Origin: Morella rubra
Lineage: Eukaryota; Streptophyta; Magnoliopsida; Fagales; Myricaceae
DNA: 64,000 nt
Assembly (NCBI GenBank): GCA_003952965.2
Contig: CM025850.1
Location: 15,916,058-15,980,057 of the forward strand
Direction of reading: 5' to 3'
Shown here: in pieces, positions 37,014-49,802 of the stretch
Layout: each line of letters starts with the position of its first letter
How positions within the stretch are numbered: position 1 is the stretch's first letter
The notes under the pieces: model-generated
The model's input: the letters and a program-made list of their open reading frames with translations, nothing else
What the model was told of the DNA's origin: nothing
Databases searched by the model: none
Made by a program: the position numbers and the translations under genes

Positions 37014-37910
37014 TCAAAATGGACCACGCGCCGCTGAGTTGCCCGCCCAACCATCAACCGGTAACTGAACATTAGGAGGCATATTGAGCGGCAAATTCAA
37101 GAAAGGAAACCCCGCAGACGGGTCCGAAAATGGGTTGTTCCCCACACCTCCACCCCCTCCACCCCCACCACTTCCACCACCCGAACCCTGCGATGCAGGC
37201 GGCTGTATCTGGAGCTGCTCCTCCTCATCCAGCGGCAATCTCTCGTATGCAACATTAGTAAAAGACGCGGCGATGACGATGACTGGCCCCGCCGCCGTCA
37301 ACTCCCCCACCACACTGCCTCCCACCACTTGACCCTGACCACCGGCCAAGAATATAGTCAGGCTGGTTGCGCCAGGTGGGGCTGGAGGTGGCAGAAAAGA
37401 TCCCGAGAGCGAAAGTATCTCGAACCTCCCATGGAGAGTGACTATGGCTCCTGCCGCTGCCGGCTGCCTGAGGCTGACATTTGTGACAGTTCCACTGCCA
37501 CTAAGAATACAGATCCCGCGCTGTCGACGACGCGCGTAGGTGGCCACACAGTCGAAGACATCGCATCCATTTCCCACCTCCAGAATATGGGCTCTCAGCG
37601 TGTTCGCGCTTTCTCTAGTTATTATGACCGGTGGTTTGGGCTTGTTCTTGGAGCCCGGGGGCCGGCCTCGGGGTCGGCGAGCTACGATGTCCCCAGACCC
37701 CGCCGCGTTGGTGGCCACCAGCTCGAGGCCCTGGTGGGGACCATCGTCGCTGTGTTCTCCGGAATACTGGCCAGCGCGGTTGGTGTCGTCCTCGGAATCA
37801 GGTTGTTGTTGATGTTGATGATGCTGTTGCTGTTGTATTTGGAGGTTGAAGTCCGGCCTGTGGAGCTGGTGAACGTAGCGAGAAGCAGGGCCTAAATCCA
37901 AACCAGCCAT
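37014..37910 (-). CDS. AHL: AT-hook motif nuclear-localized protein, AHL23/AHL24-like (298 aa)
   Basis: AHL proteins bind AT-rich DNA through an AT-hook and assemble through a PPC/DUF296 domain. They act in nuclear complexes that repress growth, affect flowering and influence matrix attachment. The single intronless frame starts at ATG 37910-37908 ([20 protein letters not shown]) and ends TGA 37016-37014. Residues 1-75 are disordered with Q/H runs. The type-I AT-hook is at 79-94 ([16 protein letters not shown]). The PPC domain spans about 100-225, with the clade core GRFEIL at 161-166 and an almost invariant [16 protein letters not shown] Gly-rich run (242-256) precedes the conserved C-terminus [16 protein letters not shown]. 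One AT-hook with an intronless gene places it in clade A. The MAGLDLG start and tail point to the AHL23/AHL24 branch, but orthology was not tested. GC is much higher than in the flanks, as usual for this family. Confidence 0.95.
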   Translation of the reverse strand: MAGLDLGPASRYVHQLHRPDFNLQIQQQQHHQHQQQPDSEDDTNRAGQYSGEHSDDGPHQGLELVATNAAGSGDIVARRPRGRPPGSKNKPKPPVIITRESANTLRAHILEVGNGCDVFDCVATYARRRQRGICILSGSGTVTNVSLRQPAAAGAIVTLHGRFEILSLSGSFLPPPAPPGATSLTIFLAGGQGQVVGGSVVGELTAAGPVIVIAASFTNVAYERLPLDEEEQLQIQPPASQGSGGGSGGGGGGGGVGNNPFSDPSAGFPFLNLPLNMPPNVQLPVDGWAGNSAARGPF

Positions 37911-38310
37911 AGACACATCAAAGGAAACAAAAGGAAAACAGAAAACAAGGAAAATATTAAAAATAAGTGAATTAAAAAAGAAATTTAACTGTTTTTTGAG
38001 CTTTTGTTTATTTTAAGGAAAGTGGGAAAATATAAAGAAAAAATAGAGGATACAGATGAGAGAGAGAGAGCTCCGGAACTCGAAGCCTAGATTTGAAAAG
38101 AGATTTTTTTTTTTAAGAAAATAAATAAAAAACCAACGACAAGAAGAGCAAGATCGAGTGCAGAGAAAGGGAAGGAGAGAACAGGGACGATGAGAGAGCT
38201 ACTTGGGAGAAAAAAGGGCAGGAGGGGGGGGGTCATGTTGAGGCGGACAAAGACTCAAAACGCAGTCATTTCTCGCACACGAAAAGTTTAAATATATGGG
38301 CATAAAATAA
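37911..38310 (-). promoter_or_regulatory. Probable 5' UTR and core promoter of the AHL gene
   Basis: On the minus strand a TATA-like CCCATATATTTAAAC lies at about 38287-38301, roughly 375 bases before the ATG, and a GA-rich tract (38056-38075 and around 38160-38205) lies between. GA/CT-rich leaders are common in plant developmental genes. The transcription start was not determined; this is position-based inference. Confidence 0.35.
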
Positions 38311-41023
38311 TAATTGGTTGAGCAAATATTATAGTATTCCTTTCTTGCTTTGAGGGAGGAACCGCAAGCCCGAGTGGCACTTGGAGAGAGTGGGTTGAAC
38401 GCAATGTCCAAGAAGGGGGTGTGGTATTTGAGAATGGAGCTGTGAAGTAGGTCGTGCATGTGAAAGGAAAACAACATAAATTAAATATTAGAAAAATTGC
38501 TGATTCCAGTACTCCACTTTTCCTTTTCCTTTTTCTTTTTCTTTTTTATGCCATTCTTCTAGGTGAAAATATTTTTTTACATTATAGAGTGCCTTAATTT
38601 TATAGATAAACTTGGATTAATAATAGAACAAGGTTATATATATATATATATATATATCAAAGAATAGAGATTTATAAAATTTAGGTTAAAGTCATATTGA
38701 TTCTTAAATGAAAAACCTAATTAAAATGGCATGTGGGACGTGGGATTGAAAACGTTTTTTAACTTTAAGGTTTTCTTTAACTCTTTTTTTTTTTTTAATT
38801 TCAATGTAGAAATTGTATAATTTTATTTCATCATGAATAGTAAAATATGAAAATTCTAACTTCAACACGTTGTGGGTTCTTAATACAATATTGAAGATAA
38901 TAACAAATTACAAACTCTTAAAAATGTTGTCTCTATATATATATAAGCTTAAATCTTAATTAATTGGGTCTTTTTGAAGCTAGGCCGGGGAAAAGAGTTC
39001 AAATCCTTTTGATTGGTGAAAAACAAAGCATAAAACAAGACTAATGAGAATTAGAGTTTATGCGAAGGGCGCGTGGTGGGGTTAGGTTTTCCTAACTCCT
39101 AATTATATTGTGTGATCTAATGGCATAACTTCTGATCAGCAAATAAACCCTAGACGAAGGGATAGTGTGTGGGTGGGGTTGGATGATGAGCGTTGAAGGT
39201 TATGGCCATGGAGATGGGAGGGGTAAAGCTAACCATGGTTACGAGGGTAGAAGTTGACCAGGTTTGGTTAAGTTGAAACGTGACGAGGGGACTAGCTCGT
39301 TTTAAATTACAAGAACGAGGAGCGAATGGGCAAGTGGGAGATGGTGCTTCGGCGGATGGGTCCCATTCACACTTGTCTTCTTCACCCACCCTGGACGGCC
39401 CTCTTCTTCTTCTTTTATCCGCTACCCATTTTGCTTGACCGCCCCTGCTATGATGCGTAAGACATGAGATTATAAGATCCCAGAGAAAGTACCTGGCCAG
39501 TACAATATATATTCATCTACTTGGAAAATAATTTGTTGAACTTATTGTACAACATCTCTAGGGTTTAATCTTGGACTTAATTTATTTCAATCCATTTTCT
39601 CAAAGTTGTGTTGCATCAAAGTAGAGGACAGAGCGAAATACGAAAAATGGTATATATATATATATATGATCATATATAGCTCCCAATACTAGATGATCTC
39701 GTTTATTATAATTATTTTCGACAAATAATTAGCTAGGATGTCAACGCTAGCTATGCATTATCCCAATGGAGGAGTTGTCTAAATTTTAGTATTTGTTCGT
39801 TAAACTATAAGATTGGTTCTGTTTTGTCCTTGTTCAGACACAAAGTCTTCTTATATATATATTGGTCTTTGTTAATTTATTTCTGTATTGGGTACCTAAC
39901 CATGAGTATTGTATTATATTTAATTCTTGAAACAATGTTCTACATAAATAATGATACTAAAATTAAAAAAAAAATGTTGTTTTAGTTCTTCAATAATTTT
40001 AATATACCAAATTGGCCAAATGGATCAAAAAAATTTGACCAAATGAAGTTTTGCAGTATTAACTTAATGACAGTTGTTGTTTATATAAAATTAAGTAGAT
40101 CTCTTCTAATACATAACAAGTGTTAGCCGTTATGACAACAAAATAGAACATACATCAGTAAGTTCTTTTTTTGGGGTGATAGTATATATACAAAAATTTA
40201 AGTTCACCGCCTTAACTTAAGTATCTTTAATGGGCTTATTTTTGAATAAGTTGCATTGATCCTAATAAATTCAAGATATAAAATTGAGCCCAAAACAAGC
40301 TGCAAAAGAGTTCCTAGACCCTTGAACACAAAATACCCATGCATGTCCTGTAATTGAGGTACGACTCATAATTGGCAAAACCAAATCACCAACATTCACC
40401 CCGCAAGGAGTTAGTCTAAGGGGAAAGGGTTTCCTCAGTGACACCCGAATGCTACTTAATTTTCCCCCGTCGGAATCTTCAACTCCCAAAGCTTCGCATC
40501 TATAGAAACTCGCACTTATGAAAACGTGCTGGCCGCTATTCCTCATCGGAGGATCGAAATCCCTTCCCAACAGTGCATTCTCGTCCAATGGGAAAGCAAG
40601 ACTATTCTTAATATATGTATCTGAAGAAAAAATAAGAGGCCACATTAATTACAAGGTCATTTCGATTCTCCTGCTACCACACATAGATCATCTTGATGAA
40701 GCAGTGATCATGATCGAAACAAGGGTTAAAGTTCAGTACAGTTTCGTCCAAAAACAAAAGTATAAATCATCAATAACGTCTGCTGCTTATTTACATAACG
40801 AAAATTACTCCAAGACTAGAAAAAAAAAAGGAAAAAGAAAAACAAGGAATTAAAATTAGATCTCATGAAACTCTTACTAACGTACAGAAACACTATATGT
40901 CACATCATGATATTATTAGGGGTATATGTATGACTCCCAATTAGGTCATAATGTATGACTTAAACTTCTTCCATTTGGTTAATAATGTCCTATTTTAGAA
41001 AACCTAATTTAGACCCTAATTAC
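38311..41023. other. AHL upstream region, no gene supported
   Basis: AT-rich spacer with TA microsatellites at 38636-38658 and 39652-39666. The minus frame at 40271-40645 (124 aa) has no recognised domain and is treated as non-genic. No transposon borders were seen, so this may hold distal regulatory sequence of the AHL gene. Confidence 0.4.
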
Positions 41024-42090
41024 TGTACCTAGAGGGGGGTAAATAGGTGACATCTCAATTTAAAAATAATTCAACACCAATTTTAAAACAAGTTCTAAAA
41101 TTGATCATTCTAGATATAATAAGCCACTAATTCCATCATTAAGCAATTAATCAACTATAAAAGAAAATATTCAAACACATGAGACAAGATATATTTAATG
41201 ACGAAGTGGAAAATCTTTGAAAAACTATTCAAAAGAAAAACCACTTCGGGCTAGTAGCCACTCGAAATCCACTAAGAAGAAAATCATCACAAAAGTGATT
41301 CAGACACGAGTAACTCCAGCTGCTTGACTTTGACACCTCTAATATAATAATCTAATCACCCTTGCTTAGACCTGCTCCAAGCAGCATTCACCTTAGCACT
41401 CTGAGATTCTTCTTAACGATCTCTCACAAATAACTCTTGTTCTTCAACACTCCTTCAATACCATGAAGGTTCCACAGTAAAAGTGATTGAAATCAAGAAA
41501 AACTAATCAAAAGGAAGACCCAAATCTCCAAGTATTTTTCTCTCGGTAAAGGAGGTACAAGTATACTCAATAATAGCCTCAATAAGGTTTCTGACCATCC
41601 TTCACAAACCCTAGTAGGGTTTCACCATTTTCCACAAGGAAAGACCAGAAAACAAGGAGTTTCTGAAATTTGCAGGGTTCGCTTGAGCATGGGTCGAATA
41701 TTAGTCAAACGTAAAATCTCTATCTAAATTCTTCATAGTTCGCTCAAGCGGTAGTTGAGCGCCAAGCGAGTGGTAAGTCTCTGTGAGGGATTCTTCAATA
41801 TACCTCGCTCAAGCTATAATCGAACGACAGACCAACTTCGACATGACTCAAAAACAAACTCTTGAACAATACAGGACAAAAACATACAACTCCATAAAGA
41901 CATATTTTGACACGAAATTTTGCCAATACAAAAATGCACAAACATATTTTTCTTTACAGAAAAACAATATCTATTTATTATCTCTATTGTTTATATTCAA
42001 ACAAATTCAGAAGTCGGAAGTTAATAATTTGTGTAGCTATTGAAACTTCTGAAGTGACACGCACATTAGAAGGAAAAAAAAAAAAAAAAA
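41024..42090 (-). mobile_element. LTR-like remnant (possible copia solo LTR)
   Basis: It begins TGTACCTAGAGGGGGGTAAA, reads like the end of a plant copia LTR in reverse orientation, and contains Ser/Leu-poor spacer text with 'gttcgctcaagcggtagttgagcg' type palindromic motifs near 41740-41800. The other end and target duplication were not found, so the right limit is a guess at the A-tract near 42077. Confidence 0.45.
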
Positions 42091-45000
42091 AAAGCCTTCC
42101 ACAATCCGAGATGACATGTATTAGAAGCGGACACATTGGATCGAATCAAAAATCTTAAAAGGGTTGGCAATTTTTTAAAGATTCCTAGATGCAGTGAGGA
42201 CTCATGTTAAAGAAGTTTTGCTAGCCGCTTCGATATTTTCCGTAGGCCATTACAAAACATTGAGCCTGCAGACCCTTTAAGTTCAGTACTCTGCCAACTA
42301 AATGTATATAGAGGAGTGACTAACGGTATACGTAGTCCCTTAGGCGTAAGGAATAACTAGAATATGGACCTAGCTAGGCAAAATATGCAAATAATATTGT
42401 TCTCAAAGTCGCTGCAGAAAAGACCAAAATTAAGCCCCAAGTTTCAAATCTATGAGCGAAAAGAAGGGCTTATTTTCTTCACAGAGATGGTAACTTTTGG
42501 TTGACTATCGCTTATACCTAACCGAAAGAATTAATTAGTCTCTACTTATAAATAAAGTATATCAGGCTTGACAAAATTCAGAAGAAAAAAAGAACGGGGC
42601 ATGACCAATAGCAACCTTCAAATTGTAGCCAAAGTGGAAAACGATTAGTTTGTGTCGTATTATACGACTTCAACAATGGATCATAAGTAAGCACACGGTT
42701 CAGATATTCAAACTAGCTTCCAATATGCGGCCAATTGGAGGCGTAACTTGAAATTTAGCACTAAAATGGCAATAGATCTTTGTTGAATAGTAAAAAGGTA
42801 GTGAGAGCGCACACACACACATATAGACATATATATATATATATATGAAAACACATATATACCTCTTAAGAAGGGTGCCAGCTTTAATTAACATATCTAC
42901 AGTAATGAAAACACGGCTTATATTTTTCATGGAGGTGTGCATAGAATGATCTCTTTGTAATCTGATCACTAGTTCTTAACTAATACTTGTACGGAGTTAG
43001 ATTATGGAAACCACTTCTTCTTCAGGTGCCTTAGTTAGAACAACGCTAGAAAAGCCATAGATCGAAAGAATTATTTTTTAATTAGAAATACTAAAATACA
43101 CTTAGCTTTTCCATCTTGTATTCTTTCTAAAATAATTAATCATATGAGGTCGGGGAAAGTAGATAGGGAGCATGTGAATGAACAACAATATTGGAGTTTA
43201 ATCTGGGTGCCAATTTCTTAATCTAACTTCCGTACAGGTCCAAATCCCATTGTTAGAATTCATTTCGTTAATTATAAGAATCGTACAAATTAGTTAAAGG
43301 CATGGGAAATCCATTTCTTCCGTCCCACTAAACAGTTGATGTCCAATATATTTGCAATTGAGACAAGATATCTTTAAATAATCTCGACAGAGTTGGGCTC
43401 ATAAGTAACCTAATTTGCTAACGGCTAAATTTTAAGTGACAAAAAAGATTGTTTTTTGAAAACCAGTGATTTTTTTAAAATCACGTTAAAAACTTAATAA
43501 GCAAAAATAAATTTTTCTTTTATTTTTTTTCTGGAAGTGGTAGGAAACTAATTACATGCACTCTTTTTCTTCTGAAGGCAAAAAATTACAAAAAAATGAC
43601 GATAGAAGAAGCATTGCTTATTATTGATCCCTTGTTAAAAAAAAAAAAAAAAATAGCCATGCATATTCATGTTTTTAGAGAGTTTGCTGATCCTCGTATC
43701 TTTGGTAATATAGGTGGTGTTCGACCGTGGAAATTTTGGGATGCTAGAAATTTTGAGGTATTAGGGTTGGTGAAAAAGTGAATAAAAAGATGATTTAAAT
43801 TAATTTTTTATATTAATTTAGAGTGAAAAGTGATGATTTGATAAGGAGAGAGAGAATTTTGGAGAGTTATTTTATTGGAGTGAAAATTTTGAGGAATGAA
43901 AATTTTGGATGCCAAACACCTCCATAATAACATAATTTTACATCATATCTTCACATGCACTCGGGGATGCTAATGGTTATATAAGTACACAGAAACCATG
44001 ATCTAATCTAGCTAGTTAATGATAACCAAATACTACAGGGTGTACAAAATTTTACTATTCCCTGATTTCGGTACCGTTTCACACAGCGTTTGGTTTTTCA
44101 AAATTTTAGTAAAAATTTTTTAACACCAACACAAATTTTAATACACACTTCAAAATTTTACTTTTACTTTTATCACCCATTTACCAATTTTAATACCACC
44201 TCTTTTTAATATCAATACAAAATTTTACTAAAATTGTGCAATCGTGCTTTTAATTTCAATATTCTGAGACTGAAAGCAATGTTATTGCCCAAACTGCTTC
44301 AATTTCACGATTGGTCGTTCGTCGTAAGATATAGTGGGTACGGGCGAAAGGCGCGTTAAAGCAACGCTCTGTCAAGTCAAGACTAAAGTTGCTGAGGGTT
44401 TCCTGTTTTCTCAGGAGGTTGTACTTGATAAGACCCAGAGAAGATTTTGATGAACGAATCAGGAATGTCAAATCCAATTCTTGGATCCAATCCACGTAAC
44501 CTCAACGCAGAACACTAAAGTTTGAGCACTATTTCGTACGATTCTTAAGCATTACCCTCCATATAGCGCAAAATAGTATAATATATATATACATATTTTA
44601 TATGTTTTTGGCTCGACTTCAAAGATTATATATGTCACTATACTCTCTTTGTGGTCATGAAAGGACAACATAAATTATTTCAACTAGCTAAAATTACACG
44701 TATTTTTTACTGCTCCTGGGCTCCTATATAAATGCGGAAAGTTCTACCAATAGAAATCTTGATGATAATTTGTTTTTGGGCAAAGAAATCTTGATGATGA
44801 AGATTTCGTGGACAAAAATTTATAAACAATGTTGATATCTTCTACTTACATACAATGTGCTTTAAGGAAAATCTTTTTGGATAAGCATAAAAAGGCAAAG
44901 GTATATTGACCTATTACGACAGCCTTTTCTTTTTTATAACGATACCCAACATATTGTCCTATAAGAAAAGGCATACAACAAATAGAGATCGACAGAGCGC

Positions 45001-46156
45001 CATTCTCCACCTGATAATGAACCCAATATCAGTGAAACGAGGAACAGGAAAAATATAGATGTTGGGGTACGAATACGAACCACAGGTTTTACTGAAATAT
45101 CCTCTTTAATAGATAAGTACGAGGTTCTGATCAGCCGGAGAGGATTTGTTCGTGTTTATCTCCTCAATTCAAACATCCATACGGTACCACTTTTGACTGA
45201 AGACTTGGTTTGTGCAAATCCAGTCGTTGGGGTTATTTGCCACATAAGTTGTCGTAGTTCTCAATCAAGATCGCAAGAATCTAGTCGGCTATGCCCAGCT
45301 GTACTTGGGTAAGTCCAAAACCCTAACCCTGTTGATTCAGCTTAAACAAACGTAAGAACTTAGTTGCAACTGGGGCACGGTTTACTGGGGAGAGTAAGAG
45401 AGAGAGAGAGAGAGAGATCACGTGATGTCCCAGATCAAGAACGATCAGGAGCTTGGGGTTAAGGGGGACCGTATAGCTGTCGGCCACGAGGCAGCTCTGT
45501 CATTTTTCATTGGGAATTGGTCTTTTCTCACATTTCAACCCCTTAAATCCCGGGGGACTTACTTTTAATATGTCTCCTCCTCTTACCTGCCTTTCAATCC
45601 TCTCCGAGCACTCACTTTGGAGGCGCGTGGCCTCCAAACTCCGGCAAACATACAGTCGCTTTGTGACCCAATGTATGGACGAGGTTTTCCCACTCGCTTT
45701 GTTGGAACGTAGGGGATAAACGACATTGTCAGTTTTATATTCCTGTCTTGAGCGGTATATTGGTGGCGTGGGAGGGATTCAGAAGGCCCTTTTCCTTTGC
45801 TTGGGGCAGAGATAAAGCTTGTGATGCAAATAACCTTGCCTTTCCAGTCCTAGAAAGGCTACCAGAATTTTAGGCTAACAGAGAGGTTCAGTTCGTCAGT
45901 TCTCTCTCTATCCACAGACTCGCTGCAGGCTCTTACTCTCAAACTGAACCAACTTTGCTTTGATGTCATAAAAGACAAACCCACGAGGGATGGATGGCCT
46001 TCAAAACGGACAGAGAGGCAAAGGGAGAAGTCAAAGATAGAGAACGCAAAGCCAGGTAGCCAATCTCTTGACTTGCTGATTAGACCCAGTCCGTCCTTGG
46101 AAGATCCACCAACTCTTACCCCCGTATCCTTCCTCATGTCGATATCACACGTCAAC

Positions 46157-46191
<35 letters not shown>

Positions 46192-46424
46192 GCAAAAAAA
46201 AAAATTTCTTTTTTTCTTTTTTTTTTTCCTACGTCTCTCAAATGTCAAATTTCAATGTATTGGTTCTGGGGAGTTCATTTCTAAATGGACCCTTGGTGAG
46301 GCACGGACTCACACAGGCTTGGGCAAACATGCTGGGACACCTTCCCTTATTCACGGAGTGGAGGCCCCTAAGAGATGCCGTGAACCTCTCTTGCGCGGTG
46401 CTCTGTCTCATTTATTGGCTGGCC
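42091..46424. other. Spacer without a supported gene; several microsatellites
   Basis: AT-rich, with (AC)n/(AT)n at 42807-42846, A16 at 43636-43652, (GA)n at 45396-45418 and (CT)n at 46159-46188. Frames at 45510-45719, 45859-46158 and 46242-46466 show no recognised domain; the last runs into the gypsy LTR. The GC content rises around 45400-46430, which could mark a former genic region split by the gypsy insertion. Confidence 0.45.
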
Positions 46425-46429
46425 GTCTC
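46425..46429. repeat. Target duplication GTCTC, left copy (gypsy element)
   Basis: GTCTC is repeated at 51790-51794, immediately outside the two LTRs. Confidence 0.85.
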
Positions 46430-46855
46430 TGTAAGGGGATTTGTTGATGATGGGTTAATAGTATAAAATGAATGCAACAGCGTTTGTTTGGCTAGAAAGA
46501 AAATAAAGACGTTGAGACTTGGTTTGAGGTAGTCGGCCTCCTTTTTGATTAACAGCTCAATTTTTTCATATCCCTTCTAACGCAATACAGGAATATGTAA
46601 GACTGGACAGCTGGACCCAAAATGGATTGCAACTTAAGGTAAAGGCAGCCACTGGACTTCTTAGCAACTACGAATTAAAAGGCACAAAATAACATAAGAC
46701 ATAACCAGCCCGTTGACCAAGCCCAAGCCCAAGCCCAAGCCCAAGCCCAAGCCCAAGCCCAAGTCAGTCAACGACACAATTCCTTCACAACTCGAGAATT
46801 CTCCAGATCTCCTAATTTCCCTTCCTCTCCTTCTGCTTCAAACGGACCCATGACA
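46430..46855 (-). repeat. Gypsy 3' LTR (426 bp)
   Basis: It is nearly identical to 51379-51789. It differs mainly by an expanded CCCAAG hexamer array (about 46716-46763, seven or more units), where the other LTR has two units followed by 'atctgaccaaaga'. Confidence 0.92.
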
Positions 46856-46867
46856 TTCCTTCCCCCA

Positions 46868-47125
46868 TTAGAGAACCTTGCCCACAAGGTGGGGGTGCTC
46901 CTCCCGTAAACGCCAATACGCAACCCAAGTGGAGTCTTCCTCAGCAGTCCCTTTCCACTTAACCAAGACTTCTGTGACTCCTCTATCTCCCAAGCGACGA
47001 AAACGTCGATCTAAAATCTGCTCGGGCTCAGCTTGAACAGCTTCGTCGGTGTCAACTGGTGGCAGCGTGGGTAACGGAATGGTGTGCGAACCAAGCTTCC
47101 GTTTGAGGCAGGAAATGTGAAACAC
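46868..47125 (-). pseudogene. Chromodomain end of the gypsy integrase
   Basis: The segment reads FHISCLKRKLG, then ILDRRFRRLGDRGVTEVLVK, WKG and DSTWV, the chromodomain pattern (aromatic/W-x-G...ES/DSTWE). Chromodomains guide chromovirus integration toward particular chromatin marks. The segment is intact here but cut off from upstream integrase by a stop at about 47190. Confidence 0.85.
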
Positions 47126-47191
47126 CGGATGAATACGGGACTCAGCGGGAAGATGGAGTTTGTAGGTAACCGAGCCAATTTTCTGTGCTAC

Positions 47192-48150
47192 CTAGAAGGG
47201 ACCATAGAATCGAGGTGAAAGTTTCAAACTTTTCCTCATAGCCAGCGATTTCTGTCGGTAAGGTTGGAGCCTCAGGTATACCCAATCCCCGATCTCAAAT
47301 ACTCTCTCAATATGATGTTTGTTGTACTGGGTTGTGTACCGTTCTTGAGCTGCATTTAAATTGTGCTTGAGTGTCTCTAAGATTTGATCTCTGGACTTGA
47401 GTTGAGTTACTATTGCCGCATTTGGGTAGTGTTTGGAATATAGTGAAGCAACATAGGAGGGGGTTAACCATAGAGGGCTTCGAAAGGTGTGATTTGGGTA
47501 GAGGAGTGGTGACAAGTATTGTACCACCATTTGGCCATAGACAACCATGTGAACCAAGACTTAGGCTTTTCACCGCAATAATACCTTAGGTATTGACCCA
47601 GACACTTATTGACCACTTCTATTTGCCCGTCACTCTGAGGGTGGTAAGCTGAGGAGTGAGCTAGTGTAGTACCTTGGATCTTGAATAGTTCAGACCAGAA
47701 ATTACTAAGAAAGATTGGGTCTCAATCTGAGACTATGGTTTGAGGAAGACCATGGAGTTTCAGAACATGGTTTGTGAATTGTTGGGCGAATGTAAGGACT
47801 GTATAGGGGTGAGAAATTGCATTGAAATGGGCGTATTTGGTTAACCCGTCCACTACCACCAAAACAACAGTGTAACCATTAGAATTAGGAAGACCTTCAA
47901 TGAAGTCCATAGAGATGTCAGACCAAGCTCTTTCGGGTATAGGCAATGGTTGAAGAAGTCCAGCAAGTTTTAAATTCTCTGCCTTGTTCCTTTGGCATGT
48001 GTCACACTTACGCACAAAAGTCTTGATATCTGCTTTCATTCTTGGCCAATAAAATTCACCCCAAGCTCTGTGTAGGGTTGGTAACCTGAATGTCCTAATG
48101 TAGGACTAGAGTGCACATGAGCTAATATTTGCAGCTTTAAGTCCCTAGAG
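47192..48150 (-). pseudogene. Integrase region of the gypsy element
   Basis: The zinc-binding end is frayed near 48050-48100 (HSGYQ...). CDTCQRNKAENLKLAGLLQP (about 48004-47945) is the zinc-finger exit, followed by DISMDFIEGLPNSNGYTVVL, the first catalytic D of the DDE core, and LPQTIVSD with the second D. A TGA follows at once (about 47720, where family members read SDRDP), then YHPQSDGQ-type sequence with the E region. Integrase normally inserts the cDNA; here at least two stops prevent it. Confidence 0.85.
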
Positions 48151-48215
48151 TCTCCAACATAGATCCTACCCTTCCTTACCAAAATCTCATTTCTCAAATC
48201 TACATGTTTACCTTG

Positions 48216-49580
48216 CTAAACCTTAGACATGAGCACCTGGGCAGCAGGGTCTCCCATATAGCTTTGTTTCAGCTCATCAATCCACACGGGTTGGGAAAAA
48301 GTTATAGCAGCTAGGACTCCCTCTGTTGCAGCCTTTTCTACAGCCTCATCCCGCCTTGAAAGAGCATCAGCCACTTTGCTTTCCTTGCCCTGTTTATATT
48401 CAATTGAGAAGTCAGATCCCAACAGTTTGGTTAGCCACTTTTGTTGGGCAGGTGTGCCCACTTTCTGTTCCAGCAAGAACTTCAAACTTTGCTTGTCAGT
48501 TTTAATTTTAAACGTTTGACCCACTATGTAGGGTCTCCACTTCTGCATAGCACACACGAGAGCATATAGCTCTTTCTTGTATGTAGATAGATGTAACAAC
48601 TTTCCCTTGAGAGCTTGACTGAACTAAGCCAAAGGTCTGCCCTGTTGCATAAGCACTGCTCCAACTCCTACACCACATGCATCACATTCAATCAAAAAAG
48701 TCTTAGTAAAGTCAGGTAAAGGAAGCACAGGTGGATTTGTGACAGCCTCTTTCAGCTTTAGGAAGGCTTGGGTAGTCTCCTCAGTCCAACTGAAGGAGTT
48801 TTTCTTCAATAGTTGGGTTAGAGGAGCTGCAATCTGTCCATACCCTTGAATAAACTTCCTATAGTAACCTGTGAGTCCTAAGAAACCTCGTAAGGCCTTC
48901 AAATTCTTAGGAATAGGCCACTCCAACATTGATACAATCTTCCCTGGATCTGCCCGTACCCCATGTGCAGAGATTAAATGCCTCAAATAGTCTATTTCAG
49001 TGTAAGCAAATCTGCATTTAGATTTCTTAGCATGTAATTGGTGCTGCCTCAACATATTCAAGACCTTTCTTAGGTGTAGTAAGTGATCTTCCAAATCTTT
49101 ACTGTACACTAAGATATCATGAAAGAAAACAAGAACAAACTTGTGTAAATAGGGTCTGAATATGTCATTCATAAGGCCCTGAAATGTAGAATGGGCATTG
49201 GTAAGCCCAAATGGCATTACCAAAAACTTATAGTGACCCTCATGGGTCCGAAATGCAGTCTTAGGCACATCCTCAGCCCTCACACGTATTTGATGGTACC
49301 CCGACCTGAGATCCAACTTAGAAAAAATGGTAGAATTGTGCAACTCATCCATTAACTCATCTACCACTGGAATAGGATATTTGTCCTTGACCGTAGCTTG
49401 ATTGAGAGCCCGATATTCCACACACATCCTCCAACTTCCATCCGCCTTCCTAACCAACAAAACGGGAGAGGAAAATGGGGATTGGCTCGGTCTGATCGCT
49501 CCTAATTCCAATAACTCCCGGATAATTTTTTCAATCTCCCCTTTTTGATAGAAAGGATACCGGTAGGGCCGTACACACAC
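48216..49580 (-). pseudogene. Reverse transcriptase and RNase H of the gypsy element
   Basis: Reverse transcriptase motifs in order: [55 protein letters not shown], then [11 protein letters not shown] where the family has F-x-DD. The first Asp codon is now CAT (49119-49121), removing a metal-binding residue. RNase H begins [20 protein letters not shown] and, after a TAG at about 48624 (Tyr expected before FSQAL), continues with LLHLSTYKKELYALV, the IKTDKQSLKFLL segment and VADALSR. The enzyme would copy element RNA into DNA; this copy cannot. Confidence 0.92.
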
Positions 49581-49607
49581 CGGTAAAGTTCCTTCTTTAA
49601 GGTTGAT

Positions 49608-49799
49608 TTAGTGGTCATGGTTTCTAATTGGGGGCAACCCACATGGTTCAACAAACACATCCTCAAACTGTTGTAGCAGCCCCTTCACTGGAGGCTCTAA
49701 ATCTGCCTTTGTTTGTACAGCCACGGATAGGACAGCATGTAATACCACCCCTTGCCGTTCCACCTTAGCATGTACATGAAAATTTTGTCCCCTCATCAT
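49608..49799 (-). pseudogene. Linker between protease and reverse transcriptase (gypsy)
   Basis: This continues the pol frame after TGA 49803-49805 (QTKADLEPPVKGLLQQFEDV, VEPCGLPPIRNHDH), where family members read ...LPP-R-HDH. It ends in another stop before the reverse transcriptase segment. It contains no catalytic motif. Confidence 0.8.
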
Positions 49800-49802
49800 T
49801 GA

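Noticed and set aside
37329-37895. 188-codon plus-strand frame opposite the AHL gene
   Set aside because: GC-rich shadow of the AHL coding strand with no domain of its own.
38960-39025. GTTCAAATCC, a possible tRNA B-box
   Set aside because: No matching A-box or cloverleaf arms at the right distance.
40271-40645. 124-codon open frame on the minus strand
   Set aside because: No family recognised and neighbouring sequence is ordinary AT-rich spacer; too weak to call a gene.
42240-42255. Possible right end and target duplication for the LTR-like remnant at 41024
   Set aside because: The 'attac' flank match is shifted by one base relative to a CA end, so it is not a convincing border.
44750-44805. 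AGAAATCTTGATGATG motifs resembling miR172
   Set aside because: Two direct copies and no complementary arm to form a precursor hairpin; similarity is partial.
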